From positions 134,566,281 to 134,630,280 of the forward strand of contig NC_089222.1 of assembly GCF_963924675.1 (NCBI RefSeq): DNA of 64,000 bases, written 5' to 3'. Positions within the stretch are counted from its first letter, which is position 1. The number at the start of each line of letters is the position of its first letter. The notes under the pieces are model-generated. The model had not been told where the DNA came from. It worked only from the letters and a program-made list of their open reading frames with translations, and did not search any database. Origin of the DNA: Phocoena phocoena (lineage: Eukaryota; Chordata; Mammalia; Artiodactyla; Phocoenidae). Both the position numbers and the translations under genes were made by a program. Shown here piece by piece: positions 34,686 through 45,479 of the stretch.

Positions 34686-35330
34686 ATACCAAAGAGTTAA
34701 TTTGCGTTTTTTAAACCTCCTTCCCAATGCCCGCTCTCATTCCTGCATAAAATCCTCATGTCCAGACATCAAATCAGTAAGCCCTGTTGCCTGTCAGAGA
34801 ATACAATGTCAGGCCATTAGTATGTTAATAAGTCCGGAGGGCGACAGGTGGCCTACTAGACAGCTCAATTAAGCTGCTCATTAAACACACGCTAACGAAC
34901 AGCCAAGGCAGGGCCTGAACAGCACCATTCTGTAATGACATGATGTCAGAGTGAACAAATGAGGAAAAATAACAAAAACATTACAGCAGGGACAGACGCC
35001 ACTAATAAGGACCCCTCGCACTACATCAGCCCGCAAATCAATGAGCCACAGGGATCAAAAAACTCGACCCAACATTCTCAGGAGACTGAATGCAGCAAGA
35101 TTCTTTTTGGTCAGTACTGAAAAAAAAAAATCCAACCCCCCGGCTGAAAATTATCGCAGAATATCCCAAATTAGCTGCTAAAAAAAAATTAAAAAGAGCA
35201 AAAGTTTGACACGGAGCTAATCACAAAGTCTGAGAAATTTGTATTGTTGAGTTTGAATGAAAATCATTATTTAATGGGATCATCATTTACATTTGATTGG
35301 CATCTTTTTTTTTTTTTAAAGACCACAGGT
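34686..35330. promoter_or_regulatory. Candidate conserved non-coding element
   Basis: About 650 bp without interspersed repeats and dense in homeodomain/SOX-type words: 'caattaagctgctcattaaa' (34866-34885), 'ggccattagtatgttaataa' (34812-34831), 'attagctgct' (35171), 'attgttga' (35243), 'catttgattggcatc' near 35290. It also contains 'tgacatgatgtcag', an imperfect CRE-like palindrome (34937). Word content is like vertebrate developmental enhancers. The call is inference because conservation could not be tested. Confidence 0.35.
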
Positions 35331-36313
35331 TCGAATCATTTGTCTGTTCTCCTCGGCCAGCATAAGGGCGCAGTGGAACGTAAAAGACCATGCAGCCAAG
35401 TTTCTTAGGTGAAGATCTTACTTGTAATTATTTGAAAAGAAGAGATTTCCAGAGGTGGCTAGAGGTTTTTCTCATTTTCAAGTAAGGGGCTTCCTGAATA
35501 ATAAAAAAAATCAAATCTCCACCAGGCATGGCTCTGACGTTGGAGACACATATTGCTAAACTAATAGGCTGGTTCACCATTAGAAGGTCATGACCTTGGC
35601 TCTTATCTTTGTCAAGTTAGCAGCTGACGCCTCCTCTGTGAGTAGATTTCTTCAGGCCTCAGGGAGGTGCTGCACCCCTCGAGGGCGAGGGTGAGGATGG
35701 TAAGCTGAAGACAGGCAGGAAACTCCTAACCATGGCTGTCGGGTTTGCTTTTGTGAGCTGGAGCAGGGATCCTTGGAAGCATAGTCCTTTCCACGTTTGT
35801 TGAATTTCCTCTGCTCAAATTTATGGTCCCAATCTATGATGGGGGCTGGCAAGGCTCTCTCCTAGGAGTAGATCACTTTACCTTCCTGACTCTATTTATC
35901 TCCCCTATTTATAAAATGCAATTTGATTGGGTGTTCTCTCTGCCCTTCCGGTCTAAGAGGGTCTTTAGTACAAAATAACTGTAAGATGCTCATGGAATTG
36001 ACCATTTGGTTGGAAAGACAAAGCTAGTACAGTAACTGAAAATAATCCAAATTCAAGAACAAAGTGCAGTGTGTTCCCTGAAGATACACTAAAAATTCAA
36101 AACTGGAAGACACCAGCAGTTTGTAAGGCTCTATGTCAATTCCTTGAAAATCAGCTGGGCCTGAGTAGACTGAGAGGATGCCGTGGGTAGGGCTTCTGCT
36201 CACTCCTCAGACACAAGCAGGACCAGAAAGTGGAAGGGAAGGAGGTATTCCAGGGAAATGCCTTTTTCACACATACTCCTATCAATAAAAATAAGTTAGA
36301 GTACACCTCAAAT
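35331..36313. other. Non-genic interval
   Basis: No gene or clear repeat. 35330-35640 continues the repeat-poor character of the preceding block. Confidence 0.45.
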
Positions 36314-36421
36314 ATGTGTATTTAATTTATAAATAAGCGTCTATTACTATACTAATATATCATTAAAATGTGTATTTAATTTATAAATAAGCGTCTATTA
36401 CTATACTAAAATATCATTAAA
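36314..36421. repeat. 54-bp tandem duplication, two copies
   Basis: Two head-to-tail copies (36314-36367 and 36368-36421) each start 'atgtgtatttaatttataaa' and differ by one base ('actaatat' versus 'actaaaat'). AT-rich. The near identity indicates a recent duplication. Confidence 0.95.
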
Positions 36422-36449
36422 ATATTAAAACGTACATCAGAACAAGATA

Positions 36450-36573
36450 GCTTTTCTTTTTTTGGCCACACCACGCGGCTTGTGGGGTCTTAGCTCCCTG
36501 ACCAGGGATTGAACCCAGGGCCCCACCAGTGAGGGTGCCAAGCCCTAACCTCTGGACCACCAGGGAATTCCCC
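36450..36573 (-). mobile_element. CHR-2-type SINE, antisense, short
   Basis: 'tttggccacaccacgcggct', 'gaccagggattgaacccagg', 'ctctggaccaccagggaatt'. Flanking duplication gaacaagata (36440-36449) versus gaacaagaca (36574-36583). Confidence 0.88.
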
Positions 36574-36621
36574 GAACAAGACAATTTTAAATGATGAGAT
36601 TTAAAAAAAAAAAACTCAAAC

Positions 36622-36690
36622 AGGGAATCCCCTGGTGGTCCAGTGGTTAGGACTTTGCACTTTCACTGCCAAAGGCACGGGTGCCCAACA
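36622..36690 (+). mobile_element. CHR-2-type SINE, truncated
   Basis: Only the tRNA-like head remains: 'gggaatcccctggtggtcca', 'gtggttaggactttgcactt', 'tcactgcc'. It faces the preceding antisense SINE about 50 bp away. Confidence 0.8.
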
Positions 36691-36699
36691 TCACGGCAG

Positions 36700-36803
36700 G
36701 ACAACATATTTGCATATTAGGTAAAATATGCATATTTGCATATTAGATAAAATTTGCATTTTACCTAATAGTTGCATATTAGATATGCATATTAGATAAA
36801 ACC
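36700..36803. repeat. AT-rich iteration with octamer motifs
   Basis: Repeated 'tgcatattagataaaa'-like units. The octamer ATTTGCAT occurs three times and TATGCATAT is also repeated. The tract includes 'ttttacctaat' facing 'attaggtaaaa', so it can also fold. Confidence 0.8.
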
Positions 36804-36951
36804 CCCAAACAGAAGTCCAAACATTTTCTCTCTATACTCCAGAAGATCATAGTGGGCAACTCCTGGGGATGCACACACCCCAATTTTGAGAACACTCTAC
36901 CAGGTGCGAGGAGGGAGGGGAAAGGATGTCAAAGAACAGCATGGAGGGCAT

Positions 36952-36998
36952 GCGTGTGTCTGTGTGTGTGAGTGTGTCTGTGTGTGTGTGTAAGGTGT
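36952..36998. repeat. (GT)n microsatellite, interrupted
   Basis: GT units with single A/C interruptions ('gtgagtgtgtctgtgtgtgt'). Confidence 0.9.
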
Positions 36999-37194
36999 GT
37001 AGGGGTGATGGTGACCAGACCTCATGGGGATGCAACGAGAAAGTAGGCGGGATGTGGCAAAGCCTCAGGAGACATTATGTGTGAGGACAGAGGTGAGGGG
37101 GAGTCTGGTGAGTTCGGGGAGCGCAGCAGTCCAGCTTTTTGTCTTAGTGGGTGCTAAGTCCGTCCTCGGGCTGACAGTGCTCAGAGCATGCAAC

Positions 37195-37430
37195 AATCCA
37201 GCAGACATTTACTAAGGCTCCTCCTCTGCTCAAGGAACTGTGGGGAACACAAAAATGAGAACATTTCATTCCTGCCCTCAGGAAGTTTATAATCAAGCCA
37301 CTCATTCAACTGACATTTATTCAGGAACTTCGCTTTGCCCTGTTTCTACTCTGGGGGTTGGGAATAATAGCAGATGGCGCAAGTTTGGTCCCAGCCCTCA
37401 TGAGCTTATTATGGTCAAGTGGGAGAGACA
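37195..37430 (-). mobile_element. L2 3' end, antisense, possibly two pieces
   Basis: 'cagcagacatttactaaggc', 'cctgccctcaggaagtttat', then again 'caactgacatttattcagga' and 'cagccctcatgagcttatta'. The same reversed L2 3'-end text appears twice in a row, suggesting duplication or two fragments. Confidence 0.65.
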
Positions 37431-37572
37431 GGCGTATTATCTAACTAACTCCATTTCAAGTCGGATTGTAGTAGATGTGGCGGCAGAGGTGGCAACAAAG
37501 ACTTGTAGGAACATGGGTGAGGTTGTGGTAGATTCTGTCTGTGAGAATCGTCCAGGTACCAGTAGGAGCTCT

Positions 37573-37775
37573 GGGTCAGTGCTGTCCAATAGAACTTTCT
37601 GAAGCAATGGAAATGTTGTCCATCTGTGCTGTCTGATATGGTAGTCACATAGTCACAGGCTATCAAGCACCTGAAATGTGGTTAGAGTGACTGAGAGACT
37701 GAATTTCTAATTTTAATAGATTGACCTTTAAACGGTCACACATGGCTCACGGCTACCACATTGGACAGCACAGCT
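37573..37775 (+). mobile_element. MER58-like hAT MITE
   Basis: 'cagtgctgtccaatagaact', 'ttctgaagcaatggaaatgt', 'gctatcaagcacctgaaatg', then 'cggctaccacattggacagc'. The two ends are inverted repeats (tgctgtccaata / attggacagca). Confidence 0.85.
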
Positions 37776-38830
37776 GCCGAAGATGGTGGGGTGAAATGAC
37801 TGGAGGTGAGTTTCATGTGGATGACACGTCTTCTTTCTTAAAACTTGTACTTTCCCTTTGTACAGGGTAGAGACAGCCTAGAAGTCAAGAAAATAGTTTT
37901 CCCACCATAATGCTAAATCCCCAGTGATAGTTACAAGGCCACAGACAGTGGGTATACTGATTGATGCTGGTCTGGACACACTGACTGATAAGAAATGAAA
38001 AAGAAGTTTAGAACATATTTTCCCCTCTTCTCTTCTGGTATGAGTTCAAATCTCACCTCCTCTGGCAGTAGTATCTTGACCTCACATCATCATCTTGGAA
38101 AGCATGGAGAGAACCTGAAAAGCAGTACCAGCTTGTCCACCAGGAGGCAGTGCATGTGCCCCAAGATCACACAGATCAAGATCTCTTGGACCTTTAGACA
38201 ATTGTTTTCCAGAAAATGGGGAGAACTACTTAAGTCCAAATTTAGATCTTTTTTTCTCTCTTCTCTATTGTGTTAGGTGCTCTAACAAGCACAAGTGGAG
38301 AAGTAGAGAAACAAACTTCTGTTCATATGTTAAAGCAAAGTTAATCAGATGGCAATGGATACTGGAATGCGCTTTTGTTTCCTTACTTGATTGTTGCTAT
38401 GATAAAGACAGGAATGATTCCAAAGCCAAGGCCACTGAAAGGAGATTGGGGGAACCTCTATTCAAAGACGGCAAGTTGAATGCCAGGGTTATTCTCCAGT
38501 CCCTCCTGAAACCCCACTACAACAACAGCAGAGGAGGTATTTTGGAGAACACACAAACCTACAGGCTGAAGAGAACAAGAGTGCGATAATAGCAATAAAC
38601 TTTGGAAGCTGGAAAGTAAATGTATGTTTGGTAACTCATGTAACAGAACTGAGAAAGCTGAATCACAGCCGCCAAGTGGGGAAGCCAAAAGCCACCCAAC
38701 TGCTCAGGAGTTGGTGGCATTAGGGATGAATGCAAGTGGGAATAAAGGTGACTCTACAAGCAGGATGACTGATTGACAGTCCTTTTGAGAAGTGGTTAGA
38801 TCTCCTACCTTCCTTTCCTATTCTGCAAGA
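37776..38830. other. Non-genic interval
   Basis: No gene recognised. 38400-38700 may belong to the old L1 5' region that follows, but this is not clear. Confidence 0.4.
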
Positions 38831-40910
38831 CCAGGCCAGACAAATGTTCACATTCTGAATGTTGACATCTCCAGCCAGTTTCTCCATCTTGTTTCCAGAA
38901 AAATACTAGTAAGGACTATAGCTTCCACATGAGAGATAGTAAGAGCTTTCACTACAGTTCTTCTAAAAATGCAAGAGAAAAGACTTAAAAATAGTGATAC
39001 CCAGGTTTCCCCAGGAAAATGACCCAAGAAACTCACCCTACTGAATCCCATAGTTGCCAACCCTAGGCGTGTGCACAGAGCTTACCAGCAGCTCTTAGCG
39101 TCCCATTTGTAAATATAGAGAGACGCTTAAGGATCAACTAACATTTGAGAATGGTCTCTAACAGAAAAGGCAGAACCAAAGAGGAGGGGGAGTCATTTGG
39201 AGGCAACAGAAGCTATAGAAGTTATATAGGGAGAAGAAAATGTTTTATTATTAATATTCTCAGAGAGCAAGAAGAAAATGTTGTATTCATGAAATAAGAA
39301 TAAGATTCTATTATGCTATATACCTAAAACTTATATAGTGGTGTATATCAATTCAATCTCAATAAAAGTAGAAAAAAAATAGAATTCTAATTTTTTTTTT
39401 TTTTTTGCAGTACACGGGCGTCTCACTGTTGTGGCCTCTCCCATTGCGGAGCACAGGTTCCGGAAGCGCAGGCTCAGCGGCCATGGCTCACGGGCCCAGC
39501 CGCTCCACGGCATGTGGGATCTTCCTGGACTGAGGCACGAACCCGTGTCCCCTGCATCAGCAGGTTGACTCTCAACCACTGCACCACCAGGGAAGCCCCT
39601 AGGATTCTACTTTTTAAAAAAATTCAGAGAAAAAACAAAAGTGCTTGGAAAGAGCAGAAATGAAAAAGGTAAGGATAGCAATCAGAATACGTAGCAAAAA
39701 CACAAAGAAAAAATAGAGAGAAATAATGCAATTATAGGACGACGCCAGAATGTCTAAACCCAAATTTGGAAAGCAGATCCAGAGACAATGAGAGAAAATT
39801 CCCAAAGAAATAATTCATGAAAACTTCCCAGATATCAAGAGCCTAAATTTCCCAATTATACCCACAGCATGGATGAAAACTGATTCACCAAGATATATCA
39901 TCATGCAATTTCATCACACTGGGACAGAGAGAAGATACTAAGAGTTTCCAGGAAGAAAAGAGAAAACATGTTTTATGGAAAGTGTCAAGAATCAGAATGG
40001 CTTTGGACTTCTCAACAACAATATTATAGGAAACAATGGATAAATGTTTCAACATCCTGAAGAAAAGTATTTCCAAAGGTAGAATTCTATACCCAGCAAA
40101 ACTATTAATTGAAAATGAGGGTATAATAAATATGTTTTCAGATATGCAAGGCCTTATTGAGGAAGCTGTTGGAGATATTTTTACTTTAAAAGAATTAAAA
40201 TTTTTAAAAATTTTTAAAAAGGAAGATGTGGGGTCTGGGAAACGGGGGCTCCATCACAAAAGAGAGGTAAAGTTACCTCTAATACAACAGCTGCTAGTAG
40301 ACGTAGAGGGTAACCAATCCAGAAGGTTCTGGAAGAGACTTCTTCAAAAAGATGGAATTAGTGTGTGAACACATTGAAAGGAGGGCAGAGTTTCGTGATA
40401 AATTATTAAAACTGATCAAAAATATAAGACAATTGTTAACTTCACGAAAAGCATAAGTTGTTGAGGAATACAAAAAGAAACATAACATTTAGGGTTCCAC
40501 TATTCACAGCATTTACAGAATTATAATAATGTAAACGCTTAGTATCAGTCTCCAAAATTTCAGTGAAACTGTAGAGGGAGAATGGAGGAAAGGCACCTGT
40601 GTGTGTGTACGTGTGCTCTATGTGAAAGAGTAAAATCCTTTTCTTCTGTAGAGGAAGTTAGTAGGCAATGCCTAAAACCAAAAAACCAAGAAATAGCAAT
40701 AAAATCATGTTATTACAGATATATAGGATGTAAATATCAAAAGAATCTATTAAAATGAAAGTGATTGCCTCGGATTAGGAAATGGTAGAGGGGAAATGGA
40801 GAGTTGAGGAACTCCATTTTATTATAAGCTTTTCAAACCTACCTGACTCTCTAAATTCTGTGAATTTATAACTTTGATTTTAAAAAACCAAATTACAATA
40901 AATTTGAAAT
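38831..40910 (+). mobile_element. L1M remnant, 5' UTR-type region, split by a SINE
   Basis: 'gaattctatacccagcaaaa', 'ttttcagatatgcaaggcct', 'atcatgcaatttcatcacac' and 'gaaaacttcccagatatcaa' match the internally recurring 5' region of old L1M elements. A CHR-1 SINE (39391-39600) interrupts it. Edges are uncertain. Confidence 0.55.
39391..39600 (-). mobile_element. CHR-1-type cetacean SINE, antisense
   Basis: 16-T tract, 'gcagtacacgggcgtctcac' to 'caccagggaagcccct'. Flanking duplication agaattctaa (39381-39390) versus aggattctac (39601-39610), two mismatches. It shows more differences from the other copies than most. Confidence 0.93.
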
Positions 40911-41054
40911 AAAAGGAAGAGATAAAAGGCCCAGAGCAGGGAACAGGGCAGGTTTTTCTGGAGACTCCTCAGTCTGAATCAACACACTGGTGCTGGGAGA
41001 TCACACCCACCTCCAGGCTGCCAGGCTGCTCGAGTGGGGTACAAGGGAGCAACT

Positions 41055-41205
41055 CTGGTGCTGCACTGCCTGCGTTTAAATCTCCATGCTGTGACATCAC
41101 AGCTGTGTAACCTTGGGCAAGTTCCTTAACCTCTCTGTGCCTTGGTTTCCTCATTCATAAAATAGGTAGAATGATAATCGTACCTAGTTCTCAGGGTAAT
41201 ATTTG
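41055..41205 (+). mobile_element. MIR SINE
   Basis: 'acagctgtgtaaccttgggc', 'aagttccttaacctctctgt', 'gccttggtttcctcattcat', 'aaaataggtagaatgataat'. Confidence 0.88.
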
Positions 41206-41805
41206 GAACACCCTTCTCTAAAAAATTATTCATTGTCCAAAATTCAAATTTAACCGAGCTTCCTGTATTTATCTGGTACTTCCCCAAGGGAAGGTAGACC
41301 CTTGAAGAACCCAGCTCAGGGACTGTTGTCTGTGCCGGCACCAAGTTTGCCTGGGTCAGCTCATTCCACGTGGTTCCTCCGGTCCTGGGCTCCGAGGCAG
41401 TATCGGGGGTTGCAATGGCCTCTGGGCTCCAGGTGGGCACAGGCATGCTTGCCTTGATCACCAGGGTGCCCAAGCACTCTGCCTAGAGTAGCACACAGAC
41501 CAGGTGCTCTATAAAGAATTGACAAATCTGCAATTAATTAATCTAGCTAGACTCTTAGAAAAATAAACTGGAAAGAAAAAAGTCAAGTATTTTCTCTGGT
41601 ATAAGCCTTTCTTAGAGGGTGTTTTCCTAAAATCCTATTTTAGAAACTGTCATAGAAAAATTAATTTCACCCAGAAATGATTGTAAATTGTATGCTTTTG
41701 TCAGGAATTTAATTGCAAGAGGAAATTTGGGGTAGACTCGTTTCATTAGGCAATGTTTCCCCAGGGAGTTGTTGGGGATCAACTCTGTGTCCGATGAATC
41801 TGAGA
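41206..41805. other. Non-genic interval
   Basis: The 115-codon minus frame at 41126-41473 runs through MIR sequence and unique DNA and has no motif. 41475-41530 may be a leftover MIR 3' end ('gaccaggtgctctataaaga'). Confidence 0.45.
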
Positions 41806-42118
41806 TCACTTATATGTGGAATCTAACAAAACAGGAACAGACTCACGGACATAGAAAACTTACAGTTACCAAAGGGAAAAGCGGCAGGGGAGGGTTAAAT
41901 TAAGAATTTGGGATTGGCAGATACAAACTACTATATATAAAACAGGTAAACAACAAGGTCCTACTGTGTAGTACAGGGAACTATATTCAATATCTTGTAA
42001 TAGCCTATAATGGAAAAGAACCTGAAAAAGAGTAGACATACATATATATGTATAACTGAATCACCTTGCTGTACACCTGAAACATTATAAATCAAGTATA
42101 TTTCAATTAGAAAAAAAG
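41806..42118 (+). mobile_element. L1 3' end
   Basis: 'cttatatgtggaatctaaca', 'ggtcctactgtgtagtacag', 'attcaatatcttgtaatagc', 'gctgtacacctgaaacatta', then an A-rich tail. 5'-truncated in the 3' UTR. Confidence 0.88.
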
Positions 42119-43190
42119 TGACTGTCCCCTTTCACACCCAATGCTTGATTGCTACCTGGGCTGAACCAGAAAAGTAAAGTCTAGTTAGTCTGGGTGTAGC
42201 TGGAACCATAAAACATTAGAGCTGGAAGAGTATTAGAGGTAATTGATCCAACCAGATGAAGAACCAGAGACCTGGAGACGGAATGTTCCTTCCCCAGATC
42301 TCCAACCTCACGCCCAGGTTCCATCCCATCCACCCATCTCTCAGGGCAGCGTCCTGTTAAAGGAGACTCCAGGCCCTGTGGCACGGGCTGTGGACAAAAG
42401 GGTGCTGTTCATTCCACCTGAGGTGACCACGCTCAAGGTGCTTGTGTTTGTGGTTGTAGCATTTCGCTTTTGCCTGCTTTGGGGACTCCCCAAATCCCAC
42501 TTCCTTCCACCTTCACACCCTTATCAGTAATAAAGAAGTGAAGGGACTCGTGGTCTGCCCAGCTTCTGCAGCACTGGGCCTTGGGAATGCTAGGTTTCCT
42601 CATGGTGTCCGGTGGGCTGAACCTTTGCCGTGACCTCTCAGAGCAGGCTGCATCCAAGGGGCAGGAATCCAGCCCACAACACGTACTCTCGCAGGCTCTG
42701 TGGCCCCTCTTCTTTGCCCCAGTCAGGTGATCCCATGTGTGGGTTTGCTGGCCTTGCTTCTAGTCTCCAGCCTTGCAAGGAAATGGGTGAGGATGGTGTA
42801 AAAATCCAGACCCCTTTGCAGGCCCACAGGGAGAACTCTATGGCTACGTGAACGCGCCTGCTTCCTTCTGAAAAAGGATTAGGTGCCACAAAGTGCTTGA
42901 GCCCTCAGCTCTTTTGAAAAGAAACTCAGTCTTAAGTGCTAAGGTCAGATTCCGGGAAACCAGGCCTGTGGCCTCTGCAGCTGCTTGGATTCCAGCGCCA
43001 CCGGCTCCCTCGTGGGGGGATTTGCACCAGCTCTTGAGGGGGGTGGGGGGGGCAGACCAGATGTTTTAAGGGGATTATTGCCTGAAAGAAAAGTCCAGAT
43101 TTCCTGTATGTCACCCACTTCTTAAAGGCACTTTTTCCACTTAGTGCCACCAAAGTTGGAGGGAATGGAAAGTAAGGGTTTGCAACTTCT
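42119..43190. other. Non-genic interval
   Basis: No gene recognised. 42200-42260 ('acattagagctggaagagta') resembles an ancient mammalian repeat. A G-rich run 'gaggggggtggggggggcag' is at 43036. Confidence 0.45.
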
Positions 43191-43760
43191 GACCTCATCC
43201 AACACCCTAAGCGTCACGTGTCTCATCTTATTAATCCTCACGATGACCATATTACCTCCATTAAGGGCTGAATTGTGGGCCTCCCCAAATTCCTCTGTTG
43301 AAGTCCTAAACCCCCGGGACCTCAGAATGGGGCTGTATTTGGACGTAGGGCCTTTAAAGAGGTAATTAAGTTAAAATGAGATTATTGGGGTGGGCCCTAA
43401 TCCAATATGACTAGTTTCCTCATAGGAAAAGGAAACTAGGACACAGACACATGCAGAGGGGAGACCATGAGGACACAGGGAGAAGGCAGGTAGCTATAAT
43501 CCAAGGCGGGAGGCCTCAGCAGAAACTAACCCTGCTGACACCTTGATCTTGGACTTTTGGTTTCCAGGACTGTCGGAAAATAAATTTCCGCGGTTTAAGT
43601 CATTCAGTCTGTGGTATTTTATTATGGCAACCTTAGCAAACTAATACAACCCCCATTTTACAGAAGGGGAAAGCAAGGCTTAGCCACGTTCAATAACTGG
43701 CCCAAAGGTAGATAGCTCCTAAGTAGCCCATCTTGGGCCCAGATTTGGTTTCCAAACTTG
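43191..43760 (-). mobile_element. MIR SINE, antisense, split by an MLT1 LTR
   Basis: The left piece (to 43259: 'tctcatcttattaatcctca', 'cgatgaccatattacct') and right piece (from 43650: 'ccccattttacagaagggga', 'ccaaaggtagatagctccta') together form one reversed MIR. The LTR sits between the 'acctcc' and 'ccccattttacag' parts. Confidence 0.8.
43260..43649 (+). mobile_element. MLT1A-like MaLR solo LTR
   Basis: 'gggctgaattgtgggcctcc', 'ggcctttaaagaggtaatta', 'agttaaaatgagattattgg', 'ccaatatgactagtttcctc', 'gacaccttgatcttggactt', 'tagcaaactaatacaa'. Sense orientation, near complete. Confidence 0.9.
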
Positions 43761-43770
43761 TTTTCAAATA

Positions 43771-43897
43771 AGCAGCCACACCACTGAGATGGGCTGGGTG
43801 AGAGATTTTTCCATCAGGCGGTACAGACGGTCAAGGGATGATGTTGCAGCTGTCAAAGGCTGTGCTCTGTGGCGAATGGTCCTGGCCCAGCTGTGAA
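43771..43897 (+). repeat. Local duplicated segment, copy 1
   Basis: 127 bp, 'agcagccacaccactgagat' to 'ggtcctggcccagctgtgaa', recurs at 45192-45318 in the same orientation with about six differences. It matches no repeat family I know. It lies just after the MIR/MLT1 nest. Confidence 0.9.
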
Positions 43898-44685
43898 AAA
43901 CGTTGGGAGCAGTTTGAAAAAACAAGAACCGCCTTTCTGGGCTTGGCTAAGAGCCACTTGTGGGGACACCTGAAATCAGCATTTTTGACAGATTTCCGAG
44001 ATGATTCTAAGGCATAGTCTAGTTGGAGAATCAGTTCAAGAGAGAAAGTGCCCACAAGGCATAGCTCCTGATCGAGAATAATTTTCATATGTGAAGGACC
44101 ATTTATTTAAGACAATTTCACAGCCATGTCCCCTCCCCCATGACTGGTACAGTCTGTAGTCTGTGGAGGGACATCCGGAACTCATGGCGGCCTCTGCCGG
44201 CCTTTTAAGCCTCCTACGAGCATCGGGTGAACCCCAGCACAGAGGTGGATCCACCACAGCCCCGGTAGTGCGATCCGTGCTTTCCACCTTCCAGGCAGCA
44301 AACAAGTCTCCCTTGAAAGTTCTCCTGCTGCAGGTACCGCTGTTCTCCCTTGAAGAACCTCAGTGGAGACATAGCATGCATTGGTCCCGACCCCCACAAT
44401 GTGCCTCTGAATCATTAACATAATTACTAGGCTGTAGGCCAGGCTTCTCTGATGGGCCCGGGTGCAGCTTCTTCAGCTCAGAAGTTGCAGTGGGCCACTT
44501 ATTTAGAATTCAGAGAAAAGCTTGTTGCTTGGGGCCCTGAAACCTCACAGCCTCCTAATGAAGGGATTCTGCTCCACTGATGTCCTCTAGATTGGAAAGG
44601 ACCCATCAGGTTCCAGCCATGAGGGGTATTTTCTCCATCATAAACTCTGTCCTACCTGCCTTATGGGGTTGTGGGGAAGACCCAC
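43898..44685. other. Non-genic interval
   Basis: No interspersed repeat recognised at 44090-44440; frames overlap on both strands without motifs. Confidence 0.4.
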
Positions 44686-45191
44686 TGTATTAGCTACCCA
44701 TTGCTGTGTAACAAAACAGCCTAAAACTTAGCAGCTTAAAATGATGACAGACACTCCTCGCCTCACAGTTCCAGTGCACCAGGAATTCAGGAGCAGCTTA
44801 GCTGGGTGGTTCTAGCTCAGAGCCTCTCACCTGGTTGCAGCCGAGATGTCACCCGGGGTTGCAGTCATCTGAAGACTAGATTAGGGCTGGAGGACCTGCT
44901 TCCAAGGTGGCCCCTCACATGCCTGGCAAATGACGCTGGTGGTTGGTGGGAGGTCTCAGTTCCTCCCTTGTGGGCTGTCCACAAGCTACTTGAGTGTCCT
45001 CAGAGTATGGCTGCTGGCTCCCCCCCGAGACATGGTGACCCAAGTGGGAGTAAGGCAGACGCTGCAAAAACTTTTATGACCTGGCCACAGATGTCATGCT
45101 GAAATATCCTACGGGTTACACATGTCAGCCTGATTCATATGGGAGGGCACTACAGAGAGTGTGAACGCTGGGAGATGAGAATCCCTGAGGC
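44686..45191 (-). mobile_element. MaLR/ERVL-type LTR, antisense, right end replaced
   Basis: 'tgtattagctacccattgct', 'gtgtaacaaaacagcctaaa', 'gaattcaggagcagcttagc', 'gttgcagtcatctgaagact', 'gggagggcactacagagagt'. The expected terminal 20-30 bp are missing and duplicate copy 2 starts there. Confidence 0.78.
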
Positions 45192-45318
45192 AGCAGCCAC
45201 ACCACTGAGATGGGCTGGCTGAGAGATTTTGCCATCAGGCGGTACCCACGGTCAAGGGATGATGGTGCAGCTGTCAAAGGCTGTGCTCTGTGGTGAATGG
45301 TCCTGGCCCAGCTGTGAA
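45192..45318 (+). repeat. Local duplicated segment, copy 2
   Basis: Partner of 43771-43897 (offset 1421 bp, about 95% identity by eye). It abuts the broken end of the LTR, which suggests this copy is the inserted one. Sequences outside the 127 bp do not match. Confidence 0.9.
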
Positions 45319-45479
45319 GAGTCTTCCTCCATTTTGCAATCGCCATTTGTGACTGAGTCTTGTTTGCATCTGGGTAGCATCCAGGACAGCAGTGGTTCTC
45401 TGAAAGAAGCAACCAGACATTGCAGAATAGACAGTGTGTCTATCTTGTATCCAGTTCCCAGAAACATTAAAAACCCACA

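Noticed and set aside
36700..36803. CRISPR-like or protein-binding iteron array
   Set aside because: Mammalian nuclear context and irregular unit length; it is an AT-rich simple-sequence iteration.
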